A DNA stretch of 64,000 nt from Clusia tigrina. Lineage: Eukaryota; Arthropoda; Insecta; Diptera; Clusiidae. Under the pieces are notes generated by a model. The model did no database searches and had not been told where the DNA came from. It worked only from the letters and a program-made list of their open reading frames with translations. The stretch covers positions 3,141,501-3,205,500 of the forward strand of contig OV050031.1 in NCBI GenBank assembly GCA_920105625.2. Reading direction: 5' to 3'. The position numbers were made by a program, and so were the translations under genes. Below are positions 24,560 to 36,595 of this stretch, in pieces. How positions within the stretch are numbered: position 1 is the stretch's first letter; the number at the start of each line of letters is the position of its first letter.

Positions 24560-26326
24560 GTCAAGGAGGTGATTGTAATCTGTGCTACCGGCGCACCAGT
24601 TACGAACAAATGTGCGATTATTCAATTGTTGACGATGGAAAAACCGAAAATAATTGCTTTTATAGCCGTTATTACGGATGAATAAATGGGGTGGTTATGA
24701 ATGAAGCTTCTACACTGGGACGAAAATGGGGCACAGTGATGGAAATGAGATCGACGAAGTGAGCTGTCGAATACTGAGGTGATGGGATAAACGGAGATCA
24801 TATCACATTCCAGTTAATAAACACAGGGAAAGGAAGTGCAATGAATGTACTGTACATGGTACCATATATGGACGCAAGACCAGAATGAGGGGCAGGAATA
24901 TTAAGGACTAAAATAAAATTTAAAAAATTTATAATTATTGTTTCTCTCTCCTCATACTCACAGCTGAATCTCAGGAGCAATCTTAGAAATCCACATTTTA
25001 TACCATGCCCGATTTTTGCACGTTCAGAATAGCATAAACCTAACTCCCACTTCCAAGTACCCCAAACTCCCCTTTTTAAGCATATGATACGTATTTTTTA
25101 CAGTGTAAGGTCACAATCTGAATTGCTTAAGAACGTGTAAACTTGTTGTATGATATATTTATAAAAGCGACGCATTTTCTACGCATAATTTATGCAGAAC
25201 CAACCCTCCCAGCCTGAACGCACACACACACAGTTCACGTGACGCCTCAAAAGCTTTAACAAGCTTCCACTTTGTGCTCTCACTCCACTAAATTCCGGAT
25301 CAACATGTTCTGCAATAAAAACTATGAAAAAGGATAAAGGAACTGCGAAAAAAACTGAACTCCCAACAAACTGCTCGTGGAGGAAACCCACTTCTTCGCG
25401 CACATGGGAATCGTTCTTTGAATTGAAGTTTTGTATGCCAAACCACCGCAAAGGGGAGATTCCGCCATTCAGACAATGTGCGCGTAAGTTGCTTAGCTGG
25501 TTGCTGCGGCTCTGATTTGAATTATGAGCACATTTCGCACAGATCACACAACCTCGCTGTCCTTGCACGTCTCTTCAAGCTTGTCTAAACACGCAATTTT
25601 GGGCACATGGTCCTTTGAGTGTTGGCAATTGTTGCGTATTTCTCGCAGCAAGGCGCATTGTTGATATGTCCCTGTGTACTTGTGTACATCCACAAGTGCG
25701 TATGTATGTGTGTGTGTGTGTTTAAATTACGCAGCAGAGAATTTCTCACGCTGGGGTGCGTTCTCTCTACTCGAATCCCAATAGTAAGCCTATCATTATA
25801 TGCGATGCTGTGTGAATTTCCGTTATGGGCCCTGGCCTAGCAAATTCCCAAATGCCAATTATAATTATTCCTTTCAAGATAAAATATTTGAAATGTTAAT
25901 TAAAAACATGTATTATGCATGCAAATATAGAGAGCGAGGGGGTTTATGGCCGATGATGTAATCGTGGTGTAAAGTTATGCAGGTAATGTACTTTCACCAC
26001 AGCTGAGCAACTTAATTGATGTATTCTCTGATTCAGAGTGTGCCTCCCACTTTCTTCCAAGGTACACTTCTCACATGATTGTGAAAACAACAACTACAAA
26101 TAACGAGCGAGTTGTTGCAAAAAATGTTAAGTTACAGCATGCTGTAAAGTAAATGCAAGTAATATAACAGTAAAATAATGTAATGTAACATAATGTAATC
26201 GCATGGAAAAGAATAGGAATGATTATGAATGCCTTAAAATGTAAACACAAAAAACGAAGCTAACTGATTTTGCGCTTATTTTTAACAGAGTGAATATCAT
26301 AATCATAATATTATACATCTAAAGTT

Positions 26327-26525
26327 TTCACCACTGCATTTTGCTTCACTACCAGTTGATTTATTAAGCTTGATTTAACAACATTACTGTAAACTACTGT
26401 AAAGTAGCATAATGCAAAGTAACATAATGCAAAGTAACTTAAGTAAAGTAACATAATGTAATGTCTTGGAGTTGCCGCCACTGTATTTTGCTTCCCTGCC
26501 AGTTGATTTGATAAGTTTGAAGTAG
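26327..26525. repeat. ~148-bp imperfect duplication with AAAGTAACATAATG repeats
   Basis: CACTGCATTTTGCTTC with CCAGTTGATTT (from 26332) recurs as CACTGTATTTTGCTTC with CCAGTTGATTT (from 26480). Between them the words AAAGTAACATAATG and AAAGTAGCATAATG repeat. A related run of AATGTAA words lies at 26155-26205. Confidence 0.8.
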
Positions 26526-26835
26526 CTAGTTGTAACAAATATCTAATTTCTCCAGGATCTTATTTTATTTTACTGCTTAAATAAACGTGCATACACGTGT
26601 TCCACATAACAGATTTTAAATTGACAATTATTATTTATCTCTTGTCTTATGTTACTTTCTTTACTCTATTTCACAACTTATATTAACAGACCTTAGGAAT
26701 TAAAATTCCATCAGACTAATGAAAAATAGTGTACAAGTCTGCTAATAGATTTCCGCTTTAGATTGTAAATTTCTTTCTGACAAAGAGGGGATAGAAGGAG
26801 TTCGCCAAGCAAAAATAGTAAAATAGTAAGTAAGG

Positions 26836-27200
26836 CCATTTACCTAGAATAGAGAACTCTTCAAAGTGTGCAAAGCATCCATAAGAAAAGTAGTAGGTTT
26901 TCTCTCAGGTCACTACCTGAAATATCACCTGAGTAAAATCCACTTCCTTGACGACACGGAGTGCCGGCTCTGTCTAGAAGAAGAAGAAACCACAGAGCAC
27001 ATACTATGCAAGTGCATTGCGTTGCCAAGGACTAGAATGAACATATTCCACGGCGACCAGCTGGCTCTGGAACAAATAAAAAATGCTCCTATTTAGGACA
27101 TTCTCAAATTCATCCATAAAGCGGAAAAGATAATGAAAGAAAGTGACTTTCAATTACTTCCTTTCAGTAGACAAGGAACATCTAGGTGGAAAAGGACCTG
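26836..27200 (+). mobile_element. Non-LTR retrotransposon C-terminal zinc-knuckle relic
   Basis: The frame 26866-27096 contains GFLSGHYLKYHLSKI, then CRLCLEEEETTEHILCKC (C-x2-C...H-x4-C), then a proline and basic stretch. This is the RVT-type zinc knuckle at the C-terminus of R1/LOA/Jockey ORF2 proteins. After a TAG at about 27094 the same frame continues DILKFIHKAEKIMKESDF, so a nonsense mutation truncates it. It differs from the 4.0-kb copy, so it may be another family or an older copy. Confidence 0.75.
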
Positions 27201-27529
27201 ATGACTTTAATTGGGATGCTTTGACATCACCAAAAGGATGAAATGCCATGACATTACTGAAAAATACCCGTACTAAACCAATAGGGTGTACTAGATCGGA
27301 GAGTTGTGATCACATGGATCACTAATGACAAAATATAGAACGACATTAAATATCTTTTAGGACGCCATGTCGGTGAAGGGGCAAACTACTACAACACAAT
27401 TATTATTAACAAGTGATATCGTATTTGCGACGGTTGGTAATGAAGTTCTTACGAAAAATAGTTGTTGCTAGTAAAAGCCCTGGATTTGTGTCACGTAACA
27501 CGCAAAGCATTTTTTAATGATTTATCTTT

Positions 27530-27757
27530 AAGCCGGCCTTCGTGGTGTAATGGTAAGCATGCTAGACTCCTACTCAGAGGGTCCCAGGTTCAAATCCTGC
27601 CCTGGGCTTGGTCTCAAAAATGCTTTTTTATAAAAAATCGTTTTCTCGTTTTTTCGAGTTGAAAACCTCAGTAGCTAGTGTTAGCTAGTAATCATTCCCC
27701 CAAACCCTTGCAAGCAAAATTAGTTATGGTGTAAGATATAATAATACTAATAAATAT
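27530..27757 (+). mobile_element. tRNA-derived SINE-like element
   Basis: The head resembles a tRNA. Box A-like TGGTGTAATGGTAAGC lies at about 27543-27558 and box B-like GGTTCAAATCC at about 27588-27598. The acceptor and anticodon arms do not pair well, so a working tRNA is unlikely. The body TGGGCTTGGTCTCAAAAATG follows, and the element ends in an ATA-rich tail (ATATAATAATACTAATAA). A 5'-truncated relative with a TATAATAATAATAA tail lies at 61695-61830, inside an intron. Two copies sharing body and tail support a retroposed SINE. Confidence 0.65.
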
Positions 27758-28244
27758 TCAAATCTCTTTTTATAAAAAGATCTCTTGAATCCCCTTGATT
27801 TTAAAAGTTTAAGCTAATTTCTTTTACATATAAAAAAATTAATTCAATTGAACATTTTCGCATATATAAACCTCTCCTAAACGCTTGAACGTGATCAAAA
27901 ATTAAGTACTTTGATGGCTGTGTTTGGCATATTGGCATTTTGAGTGACAGCTCAGTTCATTGTGAATCACAAAGAAACACATTAAACTAGAAGAGCGGCA
28001 GGTGCCTCCCCTACTGTCAAAGACACAAATACAACACTCACACTTGTCGCTGCGGTGAAGCCCTGATTTTTGTCGCTCTGCAACACTGACATTTACGTTT
28101 TGTTGATAAACAAATCTCAATTCTTAGTGGGCCAAGTTAAAGTTCATTTTTCAATCATCAATTTCGTTTAGTTCGCATATATTTCATTTCAATTGACGTA
28201 GAAAATTTTCAATACCGGCTAAACATATCTCACAGCAGGAAACC
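27758..28244. other. CutC: CutC upstream region
   Basis: No gene is visible in this ~490-bp AT-rich stretch before the CutC start. It should hold the CutC promoter. I see no clear TATA box at a suitable distance from the start. Confidence 0.4.
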
Positions 28245-29015
28245 ATGTGGTCAAATGATATTAAGTTGGAAGTCTGCGTAGATTCGATCGCTTCAACATT
28301 GGCCGCCGCAGAAGGTGGTGCTTCACGGATTGAGTTGTGTTCGGCTCTCAGCGAAGGAGGACTAACTCCCAGCGCCGGCACGTTGAAGGTGCTCAAGGAT
28401 CTGCCAATTAACATTCCCATTTACTGCATGCTGCGCCCGAGACGTGGTAATGATTTTGTGTACTCGCCGCTGGAGTTGGAGGCCATATTGGCAGATATGT
28501 CATTGCTACGTATGCAAGGCGCCGACGGCTTCGTCTTCGGCGCTCTCACAGAACAGCGCGGCATCGATGTGGAAAAGTGTCAGCGCGTTCTGCAACAGGC
28601 CGCAGGCCTGCCCGTTACTTTCCATCGCGCATTCGATCTCACAAATCCCGCCTTTATGCACGCCACTGTGCAACGCATTAAGGAGACGGGTTTTCAGCGC
28701 ATTCTGAGCAGCGGCTTCAAGCCAACAGCAGCAGAGGGCAGCGACAATCTGGCTCAACTGGTGGCCAGGCATCATCGCGATATTGTAATTATGCCGGGCG
28801 CTGGCATAACTGTGGCAAACTTGGATGAACTGCTGACCGAAACGAAATGCACCGAATTCCATGCGTCTGCCAAAGTTGTAGGGGAATTTGGTGGCGTCAC
28901 ACGCATGGACTGTGATGTTACCATGGGGAAACAAGATGTGGAACCGTATTCGTTTACAGATCTCAATGTGGTACGCAAAATGGTGGCGATTTCCCGAGCT
29001 ATGCACGCGAAATAA
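28245..29015 (+). CDS. CutC: CutC family copper homeostasis protein
   Basis: Single-exon gene, 256 aa, near the usual 240-275 aa for the family. The start has a good animal context (AACC before ATG). The protein begins LEVCVDSIASTLAAAEGGA, followed by RIELCSAL and GGLTPSAGTLK, the signature start of CutC TIM-barrel proteins. Further conserved blocks are YCMLRPRRGNDFVYS, GADGFVFGALT, VTFHRAFDLT, RILSSGFKPTAAEG, IMPGAGI and EFHASAKV. The family is linked to copper tolerance; human CUTC binds copper, but its enzymatic role, if any, is not established. A second long frame on the opposite strand is a shadow. A poly(A) signal AATAAA lies at 29324-29329. SepSecS follows on the same strand after about 0.9 kb. 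Confidence 0.95.
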   Translation: MWSNDIKLEVCVDSIASTLAAAEGGASRIELCSALSEGGLTPSAGTLKVLKDLPINIPIYCMLRPRRGNDFVYSPLELEAILADMSLLRMQGADGFVFGALTEQRGIDVEKCQRVLQQAAGLPVTFHRAFDLTNPAFMHATVQRIKETGFQRILSSGFKPTAAEGSDNLAQLVARHHRDIVIMPGAGITVANLDELLTETKCTEFHASAKVVGEFGGVTRMDCDVTMGKQDVEPYSFTDLNVVRKMVAISRAMHAK

Positions 29016-29620
29016 GAGGAAGCACCATGACAAGTCACCAGAAACCAAAGTTGAACTGTTTTCCAAATGATTTGAGGAATCTTGCATACAGCTTTTTCTT
29101 AATAGACTGCTCGTTTGTCATTTATAATGAAATTTATGTATTCCGTGATGTGTTATTAATTTGATATTAACATATTTGGCGAAACTATTTTACATATATG
29201 TATTCGTGTGTGCGAATATGTATGTAGGTATATAAGTTGCAAGGTATTTTCACCTTAACGAAGTTTAGTTGTCACACCTTCTTAACTTCACATCCTTTGG
29301 ACACATTTTTATTAATTTTTACAAATAAAAATTTTTCTTAGTTGTAACCCCTCTTTGCTCGAAAATCATTTGGTTGGCGCAAATTGTAATTGTAAACAGA
29401 AAAAGTATTTTTTGACCACAGCAAGTATTGTGTGTGAGTACTTTCATACTTTTATATTACAGATTTACTACCTATTTGCAGTTGTAACTAAAAAGTTCTT
29501 GGCTATGTTCCACCCTGAGAAGTCTAGTGTGGAACGTAGCATAACACGTAACATACACATAACGTTGTTTACTCTGTGTGAATTGTTCTCTATTACATAG
29601 AGTCTATGTGCATAATTTAT

Positions 29621-29858
29621 CAAATACGATATATAATAAAAAATGTATTTGGTAATTTATCGTCGGTTCCTCGCTCAGTTAAATCCCTCACATTAGCTCG
29701 CATACGGTTTTTGACAGCTAAAACTAAATACGATATATTATTTATGTACGATATTTGGCTAAAGCACAGACTTGTGGTCTATTACGGTATGCAATGATAC
29801 AAAAACAGCTGTTCACTACAAAAACAAAAAATTCAAGTACGATAACATATCGTATTTG
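29621..29858. promoter_or_regulatory. Cluster of three CGATA-bearing palindromes upstream of SepSecS
   Basis: Imperfect palindromes built on CAAATACGATA and its reverse complement TATCGTATTTG lie at 29621-29651, 29725-29757 and 29834-29858. The last is 25 bp with one mismatch in the arms. They fall within 320 bp of the SepSecS start codon, so they lie in its promoter or 5' UTR region. A matching cluster occurs at 50233-50725. In Drosophila, CGATA clusters are bound by the boundary factor BEAF-32; use of such a factor here is inference. Confidence 0.55.
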
Positions 29859-29933
29859 GGGAAAGAGGCCTAAGCTGGGGCGGTAATAAATATTAATTGA
29901 ATGATCGGTTAAAATTTTTGAATATCAGAAGCA

Positions 29934-31589
29934 ATGAATCTGGGCGATTTTACTATAAGCGAGAAACTAGTACCCGCAAATTATTTAAAATTGGCACTGG
30001 ATGCTCAAAATTCCAAAAATATAGCCACGCAGGAGCTGCTGGAAAAGGTATGGCGGACAGTAAATCAATCTAAAACCTTACCATCTAATAATCTGTGATT
30101 TTATACAATTTAAGCGTAAATTACCTCAGCACGGCTGGACAGATGGTCAAATTGAGGAGTTGGTACGGCAGTTGTCTGCCCTGGATAGCAACAACTTTGC
30201 CCATAATGTTGCTCTTGGCGAACGTGAAGCACGCATAGCATGTAGTCAGTATTCTCAAAAAGTACGGATCTAGGCATATCTGGACACATAAATAATCACT
30301 GCAATTTGCTTTTTACAGGCTTAGTTGCCAGACGTCATTACAATTTCGGCCACGGCATTGGTCGTTCCGGCGATCTACTCGAGTCTCAACCGAAGGCGGC
30401 GGGATCGACTCTGCTGGCGAACCTCACAAATGCCCTCCTACTCGATCTCGTACAAGAGATGGGAGTGCACAGTTGCCGCAGCTGCTTTCTGGCACCCATG
30501 GCCACTGGCATGACTCTGACGCTTTGTCTGCTAACGCTGAAGAAACAGAACCCATCCGCTGAGTATGTGCTCTGGTCGCGCATTGATCAAAAGTCATGTT
30601 TCAAGTGTATCACTGCCGCCGGTCTCACCCCAATTGTGCTGGACCCTAAATTGAATATAAATGGTGGCGATCTCACAACCGACATTGAACAATTCGATCA
30701 AAACATAATGTCATTGGGTAAGAACAGAATCCTTTGCTTGTTATCGACCACAAGTTGTTTTGCTCCGCGCAACTGTGATAATATTGTGGGTTTGGCTCAG
30801 CTGGCCGCCCGCCATGGTGTTCCACATGTGGTCAATAATGCGTACGGCTTGCAGAGTACATTCCTAACACATCAGCTGGAGCAGGCTCAGCGTCTGGGTC
30901 GTGTGGATTTGTTTGTACAGAGCACAGACAAAAATCTACTCGTTCCTGTGGGAGGTGCCATTGTAGCCGGATTCGATGCGACACTCGTAAGCAGTGTGGC
31001 TAAAACGTACGCAGGTGGAAACGTTTAAATGCAATCACTTTTTAAAATTTAATTCAAACGCTTTACCTTGTAGGACGTGCTTCCTCCTCACAAACACTCG
31101 ATGTGTTTATGACGCTTCTGTCGCTCGGTAAGGATGGTTACAAAAAACTCGTGCAGGAGCGCAAGATCAAATTTCAGTATTTACGCCAGCAACTAGAACA
31201 ATTTGCCCAGGAACACGATGCCACAGTAATAAAGAGCCCGCAAAATCCCATCTCTTTGGCACTAACCCTGTCAACTTTGAAGAAGGCTCTAAATACGAAT
31301 TTAACCCAATTCGGCTCCATGCTGTTTACGCGAGGTGTGTCAGGAGTACGAGTGGTTGATGTGGGTGATGATAAGACCATCGATGGTCTGACTTTTCACA
31401 GTGAGTAGCAACCAGATGTAATTTCTTATTAACTAAATTTTCTCATGTAAAGACTGGGGCACGCATCATTCAGCCACGCCGGGGCCTTACTTGACAGTGG
31501 CCGCCTCGCTGGGCATAACTTCCGAGGAGATCGATCAATTCTTCGAGAAACTGCACAATTGTTGGAGCACATGCTTGCAGAAGGACTAA
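29934..31589 (+). CDS. SepSecS: SepSecS, O-phosphoseryl-tRNA(Sec) selenium transferase
   Basis: PLP enzyme that converts phosphoseryl-tRNA(Sec) to selenocysteinyl-tRNA(Sec) using selenophosphate, the last step of selenocysteine synthesis. Five exons with GT-AG splices and matching phase: 29934-30047, 30115-30241, 30319-31014, 31074-31400, 31453-31589, giving 466 aa. The family is slightly longer (human ~500 aa). Diagnostic blocks are LVARRHYNFGHGIGRSGD (about residues 82-99), LAPMATGMTLTLCLLTL, IDQKSCFKCI, STTSCFAPR, VNNAYGLQS, and STDKNLLVPVGGAI with the PLP lysine at about residue 285. Further blocks are AGRASSSQTLDVFMTLLSLG and FGSMLFTRGVSG. The start MNLGDFTISEKLVPANYLK matches the family N-terminus. 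Poly(A) signal AATAAA at 31811. No inactivating change is seen. It converges on asl, with stop codons about 255 bp apart. Confidence 0.95.
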
Positions 31590-31843
31590 CTTGATATGCA
31601 TTTAAATCATGTGTGGACTAGACGATGGAATACTTGTACTTGTATGTTTATTCTTTCCTATATAGAACAGTTCTGCACCCGACATGAACACACATTCGGC
31701 CAGATCAAAAGAAGTGAACTTTTTATAGTTGCATATAACAAATTGCGGTCGAATTGTTTAAATCCTAATAACAAACGTGCACGAAAACGCATAAATATGT
31801 AATACCGACTAATAAATTATTAAAATTTAAAATTGTTTTACAC

Positions 31844-34800
31844 TTAATTGCTAACTTTGTTTTCCTTTTCGTCTTCCAAACCACGCTTCATCGCCGTGGC
31901 TGCTATGGCGTCTTTCATCTAGAATAAAAGCAACTTTACCAGTGATTGTTTGAGGGAATGTCTGTCGACTAAGGGGACTTACCTCACGATGCTTCCTCTC
32001 CAAGGAGTCCTTCATGCTCACTTCAATTTTCGCCAGCGATGTTTCGTACTCGAATTTAATGCGGTCGTATTCCTTCAGCATGTGGGCTTCTTTGTCCTCA
32101 GCGTAGCGCTGCAAAAGAAGAACAACTTGTAGCACAGGATTATAATGAGGACTGCGGCTCTGCACTCACCTTATAATTTGCCGCCGTGCGCTTGGCGGAG
32201 TTGTATTTCGTTTGCCATGATGTTATTGCACTTGCGTGGGTCTCCTTCAACTCCTGCACCTTCTGCTTCCATTCGCTCTCTATAGAGTCGCTGGTTTTGC
32301 TCTGCTCCTCCCACTGGGCCATTACCGCTTTCATTGACTTCCTCTCCGCCTCGATCTGTGCCTGACGATCGTCCAATTCTTTCAACAGTTCCGTCACTTT
32401 GGCGTTTTTCGTTTGCAACTCATCGCGGCACTTGCTCAGCATGACGTTGTGCTTCTGCACCACATCCCGGCACTCTGCATCCTTTTCGCCCAGAATCTCC
32501 TCCATTTTGTCGCGTTCCGCCATGATGGCCTGCTTTAGCACTTCCACCTCGTTGTGACGTTGCTGCAGTTCGGCGCTGACATGCTGATACTCCCGCTGCA
32601 AGCAGGCGCTCTTCTCCTCGGTTTGTTGCAGTTTCATTTGAAAGCGTTTCAGCTCGCAGGCGAATATTTTGGCCATTTCATCACGTATGCGTGCCTCGAT
32701 TTTGCGTATCTGGGCCATCTCCAATTCTGGTGAAGTGGTCACGGATTTATCGCTACAGCGCGTCTTCGGCTGTGGTGGCGTGACACTCTTCTCCGAAGAA
32801 CTACTCTGACTCTTGATGTACTCCTCGAATTTGTGTGCCTTCGTTTTCAGTTCTTTGATGAGCTTCTCCTGATGCTCGCAGAGTTTGATTTTCTCAGTCA
32901 GTTCCGCAATCAACGCCCTGGATTCGGCCAGCTCTGCTGTGAGATCGTCGATCTCTTTTTGGTTCACCGAATTCATGTTGCCGAGTTTCAGATTCTGTAT
33001 TTCGATCTGAAAAATCAAAGAAAATGACTTAATATAATCAAGGAGAAAGAATTCACAGTTGCAGGTTACCCTCGTCATCTCGGCCATGTAGTCAATGCAT
33101 TTGGTGCAGTTGTTGGAGTGTTCTTTGCTAGCTTTCAACGTGCTCAAGCGCTCCTTCTCCATTGTTTCCTTCAGCGCAGCCACTTCTTGGTCATGGGACG
33201 TTTTTAGCGTGTCCATAATTTTGGAGATTTCCGAATTCTGCACTTCCGCCAACTGCAACGCTCGCTGTAGATTCGCCACTCTTTCGCGTGACTCGTGCAG
33301 CTCTTTCACGGTGTCCATGTTGCGCATTTTCTGCAACTCGTACAACAGCGATTCCTTGGCATTCGAGATTTCAATGTAGAGATTCTTCAAACGATCGCAT
33401 TCCGCTTTCGAGTCCTTGAATAGGATTTTGTGCTTCTCCAGCTCGGCGCTGATGTTGTCAATTGTCGTGCGACGTCGCAGATTTTGGTTCTCTTTAAGCA
33501 TTTGCTCATAGTTCAGTTTCATGCTCTCATGCTCCTGCTTCAGCTCCTCCAAGTCGACCTGGGCATTTTTCAGTCTCAGATCAAGATTCTTGCGTTCTAG
33601 TTCGTGGTGGTTCCTCTCACTTTCCAATGCATGCCGCTCTTGCTCCACACTAGACTTTTCCTCTCTCACTTGCTGGAGCTCCATCGTGAGCATTTGAATT
33701 TTGCTGTTATTCGCTGAGCGGTTCAGAGCCTTTGTGCGCATTTCCTCAGACTCCTCCTCAAGTATTTTCAGTTTATTTTCTAGACGTGTTTTGTCCCCTT
33801 TCAAAGTGGTGATCTGCACCAGCGCGTTGTTTTCCTCCTCTCTGAGCGCCTGTATTTCCGTGTCTCTCTCCGTCAAGTTTTGCTGCAGTCGGCGCACCTC
33901 CTCACGTTTGCTTTTCACGCTCGCCAAAGCACGGTAGAGCTCCTCTTTGAGATTGGTCACGCGATCGACCGTGTTCAGTGGAGTGCTGCCCACCGCCCTT
34001 CCTTGCGTTTGACTCAATCTGCGCGGGGTGTCCTCCAAATTGTGCTGGTGCAACACAGTGTCCATTGCCTCCAGTTCGCCAGTGGTGAATTGCAGACGAT
34101 CGTTTAGTGTGCCAATGGTTTTTTCCATTGCCAAGATTTGATCCTGTAAATTGGCGACCAGTTTTTGCAGCCTTACGTTTTCCTGCAAGATCACAGTATA
34201 CAATCATATTATAATTTTTGTTGTATATTAAGCACACGCACCTGAAAATAGTCCTGTTTGCTCATCAGCTCCTCACACCGCTTTTGCGTTTCGTTCAGAG
34301 CATTATTCAGATCATTTATTTTGCTCACCTTGTCCAACAGCATCATTTCATGACTGCTCTGCAGAGCCTGATAACGCGCATTTATGTGCTCCCAATCGTT
34401 CGTCTTCTTCTCCAGCTTATTCGCCAACTGTTCCAGCTGCTGCTGCATCATCTCAATCTCACCACGATGACGCTCGTCCGTTTGTTTCCGTCGCATATCT
34501 GCATTACGATCGTTTTGCCTGTTTAAGTCCCTCTCCACGAGATTATACTTGCTCTGCACATCTGCCAGCAGCGTCTGGGCGGTCTCCAGCTGCCCCAGCA
34601 CTGAGTTATGCTCCGATTCAAGCATTTTCTTTTCGTTTCGCAGTTTACCGATGGTGTTCTCCAAATTTGAGCATTTCTCTTTGCTCTCCACCAGCAGTTC
34701 ATGAGTGTTCTTTTTTGTGGCCAAGGCACGATCGAGCTCAGCCACGGTGATGGTGTGCCGCTTTTGCAAGTCATTGCGCTTCTTAAACTCCTCATTTGCT

Positions 34801-35285
34801 AATTGTTTTATGCTCTCCAATTCGCGGCTCCTGGAGTCCAACAACATTTTCAATTTGTGTATCTCCGCCTCACAGGCTGAGTGCGCATGATTAGCAAGGC
34901 CGCCAGCCACTTGTTCGTATGTCTGTCCAATATGTTCCTGCTGTAGCTGTTGGTGGTGTAGTTGTTGTTGTTTGTGCATATGCTGTTGTTGTGGTAAGTG
35001 TTGATTAGTGGTCTCGATAAGATCTGACTGAAAATTCGTGGTCGAGTCAATAGTTTCGTCATCCTCCAAATCATCGAAAGCGTTTTGCAACAAATTCCCC
35101 AACTGAAAGTTTGAACAACCATTTAAAAATTATAGATTTACTACTGCCTAGCTGCCTACCTCCTCATTTCGTCGCTTCTGGTCCTCGATAGCCTCCTCTT
35201 CTTCTGCGCGCTCTAAGCTTGTATTCACTTTGATGCTATCCGCGCCTTGGAACAAGCTCACACCGGGAGTGTTTATGCTTTGCAT
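31844..35285 (-). CDS. asl: Asterless/Cep152-like centriolar coiled-coil protein
   Basis: Six exons on the minus strand with GT-AG splices and all phases consistent: 35160-35285, 34242-35102, 33070-34182, 32170-33006, 31983-32108, 31844-31918. The product is 1045 aa. The N-terminus (MQSINTPGVSLFQGADSIKV) is followed by an acidic stretch (QNAFDDLEDDETID, about residues 47-60) and a Q/H-rich linker. Long heptad-rich coiled coil then covers most of the rest. Length (fly Asl is about 990 aa), the acidic N-terminus and the recalled location near Rga and Vha26 point to Asterless. That protein scaffolds Plk4 and Sas-4 in centriole duplication. The assignment relies on architecture, the N-terminal pattern and remembered synteny; another centrosomal coiled-coil protein is possible. 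The first exon is short and upstream UTR exons cannot be seen. Confidence 0.65.
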
Positions 35286-36595
35286 GTTTTTTTCAACTCA
35301 ACAAACTGCTTTTCCAGTTAAAATTAATTATTTTAACAGGTTGTTTCAAAATTTTCGGCGCAAGCGCATTAATTGCATCGTTTAAAAAAAATTCATACAA
35401 CAATAAATGCACAGATTCTTTCACTTGTCAATTGAGTTAGCGCGCTCTGGCGGTAAAAAAAAAAAACGTACTTACATTAAAGATCAAATTCAAATGTTGC
35501 CATTCATGGCAAATTGTTGCTGTAGCAACCAATTAAAAGGTCAAATGCACAATTTTTCAGTGGACGCTAAAGGAAAAATATAAAATTTATGAATTTTGTA
35601 TTCGATAGAAATTTTATTAGATGAAATTAATTTCAAAGAATATATATGCGGTTCTCCGGTAAGTATTTTGTTAGCAATCAAGTTATTACAAGGCCAGTTT
35701 GAAAAGTTAGGCGGATTTCTAGGTAATGTGGTATTTTTCTGAAAGATCCGTCATCATTTGACAACTAAGTGAATCACAAACGCCTTCTTTGTTGCGACTT
35801 GAAATATATTGAAAATATCATTTGGGCTCGCTGAAGAATCATTTCTCTGAAGGGTCATATGTATGATCTTTCATCTGAGGCGCTGCCAGGTGCTTAGCAG
35901 TTGAGCCAAATCTAGCAATTTAGGCAACATGTTGACTGATTATTAGCTTGATTTTGCTTAATTTCAACAATTTTGACCAAACATGTCTCATTTTGTAAAT
36001 TTTAGTTGATCGGTAGAACAAAACAAATATAATTTAAGTAATAGTTGATTAAAACTGAAACGCTTGGTGAATGCACGGGTGCATTATCGAACAGTTCTAA
36101 GAAATCGCTCAACCGTTGAGGATCATAAAATATAAAAAAAAAATAATTTGTATAAAAACCATTATAAATAAATACAACTTGGACAGACAGGAATAAGTCA
36201 ATAATTAAAACCACCAGTGATAAAAAGTGATGTAGAAGTAAAAGTGAAATTTATTAAATTGTTGTATTAAATTCAACTTTGTCTTTGTTTTCTACTATTA
36301 TTCACACAATCTAGTGATTGAACTATAAACTTATTTTCTTAACAATATGTATAATAATAATTATTATATTACATTATGACAATTAATTAATTGCTTCAAA
36401 CTTCTCTAATTATACAACTGTGGGCATCTCATTCGCCACGGTGATGCTTGCTTGAAATACAAAATACTCAAGTTGTTGTTTTTTAAATATTTTGTTTTTA
36501 TTTCTCATGCTATTTTTTCCTTATACTCAAAAAAAGATCCTTTTTCATTTTCTTTTCTTCCTGGTGTAGGTTGTTGGTTTAGGTTTAATTTTATA
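35286..36595. other. Spacer between asl 5' end and Rga 3' end
   Basis: AT-rich sequence without a supportable gene. The asl promoter should lie just right of 35286; an oligo-A run at 35455-35467 is the main simple feature. The Rga 3' UTR presumably extends left from 36596. Confidence 0.5.

Larger units (their letters stand above)
14117..26835. other. Long noncoding stretch with repeats and transposon relics
   Basis: No exon set or recognisable protein domain was found apart from the retrotransposon fragment noted separately. GC-richer islands at 15240-15950, 16560-17310, 18200-19100 and 23440-23870 carry long overlapping frames on both strands. Those translations are cysteine/arginine rich, unlike the gene frames in the right half. 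The islands could be regulatory or intronic DNA of a large gene that extends outside the window. Confidence 0.5.

Noticed and set aside
27530..27605. Functional tRNA gene
   Set aside because: Box A- and B-like words are present, but the acceptor and anticodon stems do not pair. A second copy shares only the downstream body, so a SINE fits better.
28506..29087. 193-codon frame antisense to CutC
   Set aside because: It is a shadow of the CutC coding sequence, whose plus-strand product matches its family along its full length.
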